From Nocardia brasiliensis ATCC 700358 (lineage in GTDB: Bacteria > Actinomycetota > Actinomycetes > Mycobacteriales > Mycobacteriaceae): a DNA stretch of 64,000 nt. The position numbers and the translations under genes were made by a program. Shown one piece after another: positions 53,942-62,300 of this stretch. The notes below the pieces were generated by a model, which was not told where the DNA came from, ran no database searches, and was given only the letters and a program-made list of their open reading frames with translations. The stretch lies in NCBI RefSeq assembly GCF_000250675.2, contig NC_018681.1:5022001-5086000 (forward strand), in the 5' to 3' direction. The first letter of the stretch is position 1, and every line of letters starts with the position of its first letter.

Positions 53942-55353
53942 CCTCTCCGACCGTCACTTACGAGAACCTCCTCGCGTCCGTCACCGACCCGGACGGCCGG
54001 GTGATCTCGGACCCCGCGACGGGTGCGGAGATCGGCCGGGTCCGCTTCCAGCCGGTCACCGAACTCGACGCCGCGGTCGCTCGGGCCCGCGCCGCACAGC
54101 CCGGGTGGGCGGCGCGCACCGACACGGCGCGCACCGAACTCCTGCTGCGCGCGGCCGAGGCCGTCGAAGCGGCGAGCGAGCCACTCGCAGAACTGCTTTC
54201 GCGGGAACAGGGCAAACCGCTCAACGGCCCCAATGCCCGCTTCGAGGTGGGCGCCTGCGCCGCGTGGCTACGGTCCGCCGCGACCACTCCGCTGCCGGGC
54301 GAAACCGTGGTCGACGACGACACCGCCCACGCGGAACTGCGTTACCGCCCGCTCGGGGTGGTAGGCGCCATCGGCCCGTGGAACTGGCCGATGATGATCA
54401 CCGTCTGGCAGGTCGCGCCCGCGCTGCGCATGGGCAACACCGCCGTGGTCAAACCCTCCGAGTACACGCCGTTGAGTGTGCTCGCGCTCGTCGCGGTGCT
54501 CAACAGCGTACTGCCGCAAGACATTCTGCGGGCGGTGCCAGGTGCGGGCGAGCTGGGCGCCCGGCTCGCGAGTCACTCCGAGATCGACAAGGTGATGTTC
54601 ACCGGCTCCACCCGCACCGGGCAGGCCGTCATCAAGGGGTCGGCCGATACCGTGAAGCGGCTGACCCTCGAATTGGGCGGCAACGACGCGGGTATCGTGC
54701 TGCCGGACGTGGATCCGCGCGCGATCGCCCAGGATCTGTTCTGGGGCGCGTTCATCAACACCGGCCAGACCTGTGCGGCCATGAAACGGCTCTACGTGCA
54801 CACCGACGTCTACGAACAGGTGTGCGCAGCGCTCGTCGAGGTCGCGGCGACCATGCCGATGGGCCGGGGACTCGATGAAGCCAATGTCTTGGGGCCACTG
54901 CAGAATCGCAAGCAGTTCGATATCGTCGCCGGGCTCGTCGACGCGGCGCGCGCGTCCGGCGCGACCCTGCTCACCGGCGGTGATCCCGATCTCGCGGCAC
55001 CCGGTAACTTCTATCCGCTCACCCTGGTCGCCGATATCGACAACGACAACCCGCTGGTGTCCGAAGAGCAGTTCGGCCCTGCCCTTCCGATCATCCGCTA
55101 CGACGACGTCGAACAAGCCATCGCCATGGCCAACGCCCTCGACGTCGGGTTGGGCGCGTCCGTCTGGACCAGTGACAGCACCGCCGCCCGCGCCATCGCC
55201 ACCCGCCTCGAGGCGGGCACCGTCTGGATCAACTCGCACGGCGGCCTCGACCCCCGAGTCCCCTTCGGCGGCACCAAGAGATCCGGCTACGGCCTCGAAT
55301 TCGGCACGGAGGGCCTCAAAGCCGTCGCCGCGCCACAGATCATCAACGGCTGA
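53938..55353 (+). CDS. Aldehyde dehydrogenase, likely succinate semialdehyde
   Basis: NAD(P)-dependent aldehyde dehydrogenase of 471 aa. Motifs: GVVGAIGPWNWPMMITVWQVAPAL, catalytic Glu in TLELGGNDAGIV, nucleophile Cys in NTGQTCAAMKRLYV and the C-terminal NSHGGLDPRVPFGGTKRSGYG. Placed directly after hpaI in ATGA overlap, it most likely oxidises succinate semialdehyde to succinate, feeding the TCA cycle. An arylacetaldehyde is the alternative substrate. Last gene of the operon. Confidence 0.85.
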   Translation: MTSPTVTYENLLASVTDPDGRVISDPATGAEIGRVRFQPVTELDAAVARARAAQPGWAARTDTARTELLLRAAEAVEAASEPLAELLSREQGKPLNGPNARFEVGACAAWLRSAATTPLPGETVVDDDTAHAELRYRPLGVVGAIGPWNWPMMITVWQVAPALRMGNTAVVKPSEYTPLSVLALVAVLNSVLPQDILRAVPGAGELGARLASHSEIDKVMFTGSTRTGQAVIKGSADTVKRLTLELGGNDAGIVLPDVDPRAIAQDLFWGAFINTGQTCAAMKRLYVHTDVYEQVCAALVEVAATMPMGRGLDEANVLGPLQNRKQFDIVAGLVDAARASGATLLTGGDPDLAAPGNFYPLTLVADIDNDNPLVSEEQFGPALPIIRYDDVEQAIAMANALDVGLGASVWTSDSTAARAIATRLEAGTVWINSHGGLDPRVPFGGTKRSGYGLEFGTEGLKAVAAPQIING

Positions 55354-55468
55354 ACTGTGTCCGGCAGGTTCCGCCGATCGGCGGGATACCAACGGCCCGT
55401 TGGGGGCTGGAGGCGGCGATACGCGCGCCGGTAACTTCCGAATTCCAGTCATGGTTCTAGGAGGTTCG

Positions 55469-55918
55469 GTGCTCGACATGCAGAAGATCTCGGATCGGTT
55501 GGCGATCCAGGAATTGGTGGTCGCGTACGCGACCGCGGTCGACAACCGGAATTTCGATGCGCTCGACGACGTGTTCGTCGAGGAGGCCTACATCGATCTG
55601 ACGGCGTTCGGCGGTAGCGCGGGAAAACTGGCCGACATGAAGGAGTGGCTGACCCAGAGCATGGCGCCGATCTCGGCGTCCCAGCATCTGATGGGCAACC
55701 CGGAGATCCACCTCGACGGTGACCGGGCGACCGGGCGGATCATGTGCTACAACGCGCTGCTCCTGCCGGTCGAAGACCGCGAGCCCACGGTGACCTTGCT
55801 CGGCATGTGGTACATCGACGAATACGTCCGCACCCCCGGCGGCTGGCGCATCGTCAAGCGCGGCCAGCAACGCAGCTGGGCCCACGGCCTCCCCGAGCCC
55901 GACCCGGCCACCCACTGA
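55469..55918 (+). CDS. SnoaL/bile-acid-dehydratase-like protein
   Basis: NTF2-fold protein of 149 aa: SDRLAIQELVVAYATAVDNRNFDALDDVFVEEAYIDLTAFGG at the N-terminus, QHLMGNPEIHLDGDRATGRIMCYNALL in the middle and YVRTPGGWRIVKRGQQRSWAHG at the end. This is the SnoaL_4 group, with hydratase or ring-cleavage-related members. GTG 55469 has TAGGAGG four bases ahead; ATG 55478 is possible. It follows the hpa operon by 115 bases with its own ribosome site, so linkage is uncertain. Confidence 0.78.
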   Translation: MLDMQKISDRLAIQELVVAYATAVDNRNFDALDDVFVEEAYIDLTAFGGSAGKLADMKEWLTQSMAPISASQHLMGNPEIHLDGDRATGRIMCYNALLLPVEDREPTVTLLGMWYIDEYVRTPGGWRIVKRGQQRSWAHGLPEPDPATH

Positions 55919-56070
55919 ACAGAATCCGCTGCCGAGCCCCAGCACCTGCGCACTGCTGCTGCCGACGCTCGGTACGGGCTCGTAGTTACGTTAGGGTACG
56001 GGCCTATGGAGGTGTCGCCGAGCGGTCGTGGGTGCGCGGCGGTACGACGGCACGAACGGTGGGGGCGGCA

Positions 56071-56709
56071 ATGAGCGAGGCAGCGAAACGACCTCGGCAA
56101 CCGCGGATGGATTTGACCGTGCGACGCACGCAGGTACTGGACGCTGCGCTGGACCTGGTTGTCCGGCAGGGGTATTCGGCGGTCACCATGGAGGCCGTGG
56201 CACGGGCCGCCGAACTGGCCAAACCGCGCGTCTATGCCGCCTATCCCGGACGCGGCCCGCTGTTGTCCGCACTGTTCGAACGAGAGCAACAGCGCGCGAT
56301 CGACGCGCTCGGCGCGGCGATGCCCGAATTCACCGCGGAGTCCGACTTCGCCGGAGCCCTCGAGTCGGCAGCCCGCAACATGCTGCACGCGGCGGCCGCG
56401 TACCCCGACGGGGTCCGGCTGCTGCTCACGCCCGCCGACGACGCGCCGCCGGAGGTGCGCGCCCATGCGGCACGGGCGCGTCAGGTCGCACTGGACAATC
56501 TGCGCGCGCTCATCGCGTGGGACCGGGCGCGCGCGGGCGGTGTGACCGGCCTGGACGACGACCTGCTCGCCGAATCCCTGCTCGCGGTCGGGGAACACTT
56601 CGTCCGCCAGGCAGTGACGAATCCCGCAGAATACGGGCCGGATCGGTTGAGCCGGTTCGTGGCGCACGCGGTCGAGATTCTCGCCGCCGGCCGACGCACC
56701 GTCGGCTGA
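56071..56709 (+). CDS. TetR-family regulator
   Basis: Repressor of 212 aa with HTH QVLDAALDLVVRQGYSAVTMEAVARAAELAKPRVYAAYPGRGPLL and a helical ligand domain. It sits directly upstream of the FAD monooxygenase gene. Two palindromic sites between them, and a matching half-site (TACGGGCC, 55997-56004) upstream of its own gene, suggest it represses both. The ribosome site (GGGGGCGG) is weak. Confidence 0.83.
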   Translation: MSEAAKRPRQPRMDLTVRRTQVLDAALDLVVRQGYSAVTMEAVARAAELAKPRVYAAYPGRGPLLSALFEREQQRAIDALGAAMPEFTAESDFAGALESAARNMLHAAAAYPDGVRLLLTPADDAPPEVRAHAARARQVALDNLRALIAWDRARAGGVTGLDDDLLAESLLAVGEHFVRQAVTNPAEYGPDRLSRFVAHAVEILAAGRRTVG

Positions 56710-56751
56710 ACCATCGCAACCCGTCGGCAGCCCAGCTCGATCCACTCTTGT

Positions 56752-56794
56752 TACGGGCCCGTACTTATGTCACCGTAAGTACGGGTCCGTACTT
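56752..56794. promoter_or_regulatory. Paired TetR-type operators
   Basis: TACGGGCCCGTA (56752-56763) is a perfect palindrome; AAGTACGGGTCCGTACTT (56777-56794) has perfect 8-base arms around GT. Both share TACGGG-CCGTA, and their centres are about 28 bases apart. They occupy the promoter of the FAD monooxygenase at 56810. Confidence 0.65.
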
Positions 56795-56809
56795 AGCGTG
56801 GGAGTGACT

Positions 56810-58036
56810 ATGTGGCACGAGAATCACCAACAGCCGGTCGTCGTCGCAGGAGCGGGGCCGGTCGGCTTGACCGCCGCACTGGCGTTGCGCCGCCTCGGCC
56901 TGGAAGTACTGGTGCTGGAGGCCGAGCCCGAGGGTCGCCCCCGCCCGGGCAGCCGTGCGATCTTCCTGATGCCGTGGACGCTGGGCAGATTCAGCGAGGT
57001 ACTGCCCGGTCTGGGGGAACGGATCGGCGAAGCCGGGATTCAGGTGCGCGGCGGTGACTGCTACTACGCCGGGCGGCGCATCTTCGACTTCCACTCTCCT
57101 GTCCTGCCCGCCATGACCCGGGGTACGAGTCTGCCGCAGACCGAGACCGAGGCGATCCTGTACGCGGAATGCGTGGCACACGGCGTCGAATTCCGCTGGG
57201 ACGCAAAGGTCCGTGACGTGCACACCGACGACGCCGGCGTCACGCTGACCCTGCAGAATTGCACGAAAGTGCGTGCGCCCTATGCGATAGCGGCCGACGG
57301 CGCCCGCTCCGCCGTGCGCAAAAGCCTCGGGCTACGCATGTGGGGTCACACCGACGACGTACCGTTCATCATCGTCGACGTCGATGAACTGCCGGACGGT
57401 TCGACCGCCACCGCACCTGCGTTGTTCCATTACCGCACACCCGAACTGGGCGGCCGCAACGTCATGCACATGCCCTTTCGCGGCGGCATGCGCATCGACC
57501 TGCAGTGCAGGCGCGGCGACGATGTCGCACACCTGGCCGACCCGGCGGGTGTACGCCAATGGCTGCCGAAGATCCTCGACCCGTGGTACGCCGACCACAT
57601 CCGCTGGATCTCCACCTACCGTTTCCAGCAGGTGGTCGCCGAAACCTATACCGACCCGCGGCGCCGCATCCTGCTCGCGGGTGAGGCGGCCCATCTGTTC
57701 GCACCGTTCGGCGGCGGCCGCGGCTTGAATTCCGGCGTGATCGATGCGACCGACGCGGCGACCGCCATCGCGAAAGCCCTTGCGGCGGAAGACAGCACGG
57801 CCGCAGCCGGGCACATCGACGCCTGCGCGGACGACCGCCGCGCAGCGGGACGCTACAACCGCGACGCGGCGGCCGCCGCCCTCCGGTTGATGCGACCCCG
57901 CGATCCGATCACCTTCCTCACCCGCGAGATCGCCGGTCGGATCGCGCCGCGCTTTCCGCTGGCCGGTGCCTGGCTGGCGATGGTCCCGCCGATGGGGCGG
58001 CTCGGCATGCGCCCCGGCGCGACCTCGATCTACTGA
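56810..58036 (+). CDS. FAD-dependent aromatic monooxygenase
   Basis: Class A flavoprotein hydroxylase of 408 aa, PHBH-like. VVVAGAGPVGLTAALALRRLGLEVLVLE binds FAD; AIAADGARSAVRKSLGL is the DG motif and RRRILLAGEAAHLFAPFGGGRGLNSGVIDA the GD motif (Glu in place of Asp). It lacks the long C-terminal domain of phenol hydroxylases. GGGAG lies five bases before the ATG. Probably induced through the adjacent TetR protein. Substrate unknown; with the convergent FAD oxidase and PKS nearby it could tailor a polyketide or detoxify one. Confidence 0.85.
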   Translation: MWHENHQQPVVVAGAGPVGLTAALALRRLGLEVLVLEAEPEGRPRPGSRAIFLMPWTLGRFSEVLPGLGERIGEAGIQVRGGDCYYAGRRIFDFHSPVLPAMTRGTSLPQTETEAILYAECVAHGVEFRWDAKVRDVHTDDAGVTLTLQNCTKVRAPYAIAADGARSAVRKSLGLRMWGHTDDVPFIIVDVDELPDGSTATAPALFHYRTPELGGRNVMHMPFRGGMRIDLQCRRGDDVAHLADPAGVRQWLPKILDPWYADHIRWISTYRFQQVVAETYTDPRRRILLAGEAAHLFAPFGGGRGLNSGVIDATDAATAIAKALAAEDSTAAAGHIDACADDRRAAGRYNRDAAAAALRLMRPRDPITFLTREIAGRIAPRFPLAGAWLAMVPPMGRLGMRPGATSIY

Positions 58037-59352
58037 CCGTGCGCCGACGCGAGCAGTCGGTCCGCCGCTTCGACACCGGAGCGGAACGCCGCCTCCAGCG
58101 GCGCGCCGCGCAGATAGTCACCGGCCAGTTCGAGTCCGGGCACCGCGGCCGTCTCGGTGCGCACCTGCCTCAGGAAGCTGCCGTGGAACGGCAAGTACGC
58201 ACAGTAGGCGGCCTCCCACTGCCGGACGACGGTGCGCACCCGCGTCATCCGGGTCCGGCCGAGCAGGCCCGCGATCCGCGCTTCCGCCTGGTCGAGCCAC
58301 TCGTCCACCTCGCCCGTCGTGGACGAACGCGCCGCCCGGCCGCTGAAGGTGTACCGGACGATGTGCAGATCGTCGGTCCCGTAAACACCGGCGTTGCTGC
58401 ACGGTCCGTCGTCGAGTGCGATGGCACGGGTCGTCATCCCGAACACCGGCTCGTCGTATTCGACGACCGCCACCGCGGCCGGGAAATAGGCGACCTGGGC
58501 GAGTTGCTTGCTCAGCGTGGGCATCTCGCTCGCCAACAGCTGAGCGGCGGCAGGCGCGGGCAGTGCCACGACCACACCGTCATAGTATTGCTCCTGCGGC
58601 GGCCCACCGTCCTGCGTGACCCGCAGGCAGCCTACGCCGCCGTCGCTCAGGACGAGGCCCACTGCCACCGTGCGGGTCGAGACCGAGATCTGTTCCGCCA
58701 AGGCCGCGATGACCGGGTCCATGCCGTCGGTGAGCTGATCGAAGGTGTCCATGAGCATCCCGAGGTTCGTCCCGAAAGTGCCGAGATAGACCTCGTCCGG
58801 CTCGGCCCCGTTCATCCGAACCGTCATGGCGCGCAATATGTTACGCACCGCCCGCGGACCGAAGTGGGCACTCAGCGGGCGCTCGTCGCTGCGCTCGGCG
58901 ATCTCGGTGAAATCCGCGGAGCCGAGAAATCTGTTCTCCTCCTTCCGCCGGACCTGCACGGCGAGCCGGAACAACTTCACCAAGTCGGCGATCGAGCCAC
59001 CGTCCAGCAGCACGCGCAGCCTGCGCAGCGGGCTCGCGGTGCTGTCGAAGGTCAGCAGTCGCCCGTGCACGACCCGCGAGGTGTTGATGCCGAACGGTTC
59101 CAGCGCCGGGTCGCCCAGGTCGGTCAGGAAGGCCCGCAGCTCGGAATACTTGCGGCCCAGGTTCTTACCGCCCACCATGATCGGTCGCGTCCCGAGCCGA
59201 TCCAGGCCCATGCGGCCACCGAGCACCGCGTCACGTTCGATCAGCTCGACGTCATGTCCGGCTCGCCGCAGTCGATGCGCGGCGGCGAGCCCGGCGATTC
59301 CGGCGCCGACGACCGCGTATCGGTTCGTGGTCGACTGCTGTTGCGGTGCCAT
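58030..59352 (-). CDS. FAD amine-oxidase/protoporphyrinogen-oxidase-like flavoprotein
   Basis: Flavin amine oxidase-fold protein of 440 aa. The N-terminus has AVVGAGIAGLAAAHRLRRAGHDVELIERDAVLGGRM, the dinucleotide and GG motifs; the C-terminus has LELAGDYLRGAPLEAAFRSGVEAADRLL, the FAD-closing motif. Such enzymes oxidise amines, porphyrinogens or carotenoid/polyketide precursors. It follows the PKS gene by 33 bases on the same strand, so it is likely a tailoring enzyme of that pathway. Its 3' end overlaps the convergent monooxygenase by seven bases. Confidence 0.83.
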   Translation of the reverse strand: MAPQQQSTTNRYAVVGAGIAGLAAAHRLRRAGHDVELIERDAVLGGRMGLDRLGTRPIMVGGKNLGRKYSELRAFLTDLGDPALEPFGINTSRVVHGRLLTFDSTASPLRRLRVLLDGGSIADLVKLFRLAVQVRRKEENRFLGSADFTEIAERSDERPLSAHFGPRAVRNILRAMTVRMNGAEPDEVYLGTFGTNLGMLMDTFDQLTDGMDPVIAALAEQISVSTRTVAVGLVLSDGGVGCLRVTQDGGPPQEQYYDGVVVALPAPAAAQLLASEMPTLSKQLAQVAYFPAAVAVVEYDEPVFGMTTRAIALDDGPCSNAGVYGTDDLHIVRYTFSGRAARSSTTGEVDEWLDQAEARIAGLLGRTRMTRVRTVVRQWEAAYCAYLPFHGSFLRQVRTETAAVPGLELAGDYLRGAPLEAAFRSGVEAADRLLASAHGQ

Positions 59353-59385
59353 CGTCGGTCCTCCAGGTTTTGTTGTCGGTGCGGC

Positions 59386-62300
59386 TCACTGGTGGGCGGG
59401 CGGCACGCTGTCGATGAAGTCGAAGAGTTCGTCGTCGTCCGCGGCGTCCAGATCGACATCCGTGCCGCCGGCCTGCAGGCTGCGGAGGATCGCGCTGAGC
59501 CGCTCGGCGACCACCGCGATATCCGCGCGGTCCAGCGCCGCTCCGCTGCACAGGCCCGAGAGCAGATCCGCCTGCGCGACAATGCGGTCTACCACCTCTT
59601 CGGCCGGCACTATTTCTGCCGCAATATATTTCGCCAGCGCGCGCGGTGTCGGGTAGTCGAAGACCACCGTCGTCGCCAACCTCACCCCCGTCGCACCCTG
59701 CAACCGATTACGGAACTCCACCGCACCCAACGAATCAAAACCCAAATCCTTGAAAACATCATCAGCACCCACCCCATCCACCGACCCGAACCCCAACACC
59801 ACCGCCGCGTGCGAACGCACGACCTCCAAAACCACCCGACCCTGCTCCACCACACCCAAACCCGACAGGTGAGCCACCAAACCCGACACCTCCGTGGGTC
59901 CTGCCGCCGCGGCTTTCCGGAGCCGCCGCGCCATGTCACGCAACACCGGTGGCAAGGTCGGTGTCTGCGCCAGAGCTGCCGTGTCGATCCGCGACGCCAC
60001 CACGACGTCCCGTCCGGAACCGAGCGCCGCGTCGAGCATCGCCAGACCGTCCTCGGCGGTGATCGGCACGAAACCACTCGCCCGCAATCGACCGCGATCG
60101 AGTTCGGTCAGCGCCCCGGTCATCCCGGTGGCCTGCTCCCACAATCCCCAAGCGATCGAGGTCGCCGCCAGACCGCGCCGCTGCCGGTACGACGCGAGTG
60201 CGTCCAGGAAAGCGTTCGCCGCAGCATAATTCGACTGTCCCGGCGAGCCGACCGTCCCCGCGATCGAGGAGAACAGCACGAACATCGACAGCGGCAGATC
60301 CTGCACCGCCTCGTGCAGCTGCCACGCCGCGTCCACCTTCGGCGCGAACACCCTGCCTACCTGATCCGTCCCGAGATCGGCGAAAAGAGCGTCGTCGAGG
60401 ACTCCCGCCGCGTGCACGACGCCCGTCAGTGGATGCGCCGGATCCAGATCGGACAGCAAGGCGCGCAACGCCGCACCGTCGGAGACGTCACACGCGAGCA
60501 CCCGAACGACGGCACCGGCAGCGGTGAGTTCATCGACCAGCTCTTCGACACCGTCGGCCGCGGCACCGCGCCGGGACACGAGCACCAGGTGCCGAACCCC
60601 GTGTCGCGCCACCAGATGCCGTGCCACCAGCGCACCCAAACCACCCGTGCCGCCGGTGATCAGCACCGTGCCGTCCCGGTCCAAGGGTCGCGGCACCGTC
60701 AACACGTTCTTACCGATATGCCGCGCCTGCGACAGAAACCGGAACGCCTCAGGAGCCCGCCTGATGTCCCACCGCGTCACCGGAATGGGGTGCAACACAC
60801 CGGCTTCGAAAAGAGTCAGCAGCTCGCCGAAAATTCGCTGCAGCTGCGCACCGGGCAGCTCCATGAGTTCGAAGGCGGCATACCGCACGCCGGGATATCG
60901 GACAGCGATCTGCGCCGGATCCCGCACATCGGTCAACCCCATCTCCAGAAACCGACCACCCCGCGGCAACAACCGCAACGAAGCATCAACAAACTCCCCC
61001 GCCAACGAATCCAACACCACATCCATACCCGCACCACCGGTCCGCGCCAAAAACTTCGCCTCGAAATCCAACGACCGCGAATCACCAATCCACTCATCAC
61101 CAAAACCCAACTCCCGCAACACCGGCCACTTCCCCTCCGACGCGGTAACAAACACCTCCGCCCCGACCCACCGCGCCAACTGCACCGCCGCCAAACCCAC
61201 CCCACCAGTCCCCGCATGCACCAACACCCGCTCCCCAGCCCGCAAACCACCCAATTCGACAAGCGCGTGATACGCCGTCGCAAACACCACCGGCACCGCA
61301 GCAGCCTCCGCAAAACCCCAACCAGACGGAACCCGCACCAGCGAAGACTCCTCGGTCACCGCGGTCGAACCGACTCGTGGAAACAGCCCCATCACTCGAT
61401 CACCGGGCACGAACCGGGTCACCGCCGAGCCCACCGCCGCGACGACACCCGCACCCTCACCACCGACCGCGATGCCCTCGAGCGGAACCATGTCCAGGGC
61501 GATGAGCACGTCCCGGAAATTCATCCCGACGGCGTGGAGCGTCACCCGTACCTCACCGGAAGCCAATTCGTCGCCCACATCGGCCGGTTCGAGCACAAGG
61601 TTCTCCCCGTCCAGGGTGCCGGTGCCCGAATCTGACAGCTGCCAAGGCCTTCCCGAGATAACCAGACCCGCGTTGCCCACGCTGTCCGCGCCTTCGCGGA
61701 TCAGGCGGGGGACGTGGATCACGCCGTGCCGCACGGCGGCCTGCGGCTCACCCGAACGCGTCAGCGCACGGACGGCGGCACGGGAATCGGTGGCGTCGTC
61801 GATATCGAGGATCCCGATCCGCCCAGGATTCTCGTTCTGCGCGCTCCGCAGCAACCCCCAGATCGCTGCCTGGGCCGGATCGATATCGGCACCGTCGCTC
61901 GCCACAGCGTTGCGGGTCACCACCACCAGCGTCGCCGTGTCGAATCGGTTGTCCGACAGCACAGTCCGGACCGCCTCGAGCACCGTGTGCACCAGTTCAT
62001 ACGTGCGCTCTACCGTCGAAAGCGAACTGCCGTCCGGTCGGCTCAACGCGAGGACCGTCCGATCGGCGACCGGCTGCTCCAGTTGCCAGCCGCGATTCGT
62101 CTCGACGACGTGCCACCTCTCGTCGACGGCGGGAATCCTGTTGCCGGTCAGGGCCGTCCAGCTCAGCTCGTACAGATCGGCATGCGCACGGACGGGCTCG
62201 CACACCTCCTCGACCGCGAACGGCCGCAGCACCACCGATTCGGCGTGCGCGACGAGTGCGCCGGCCGGGTCGGCCAGCGTCACCGCCATCCGATCGCCCC

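Noticed and set aside
58039..61635. 1198-codon open frame on + across the FAD oxidase and PKS genes
   Set aside because: Antisense shadow of high-GC coding DNA; Arg/His/Pro-rich with no domain, while the opposite strand shows clear enzymes.
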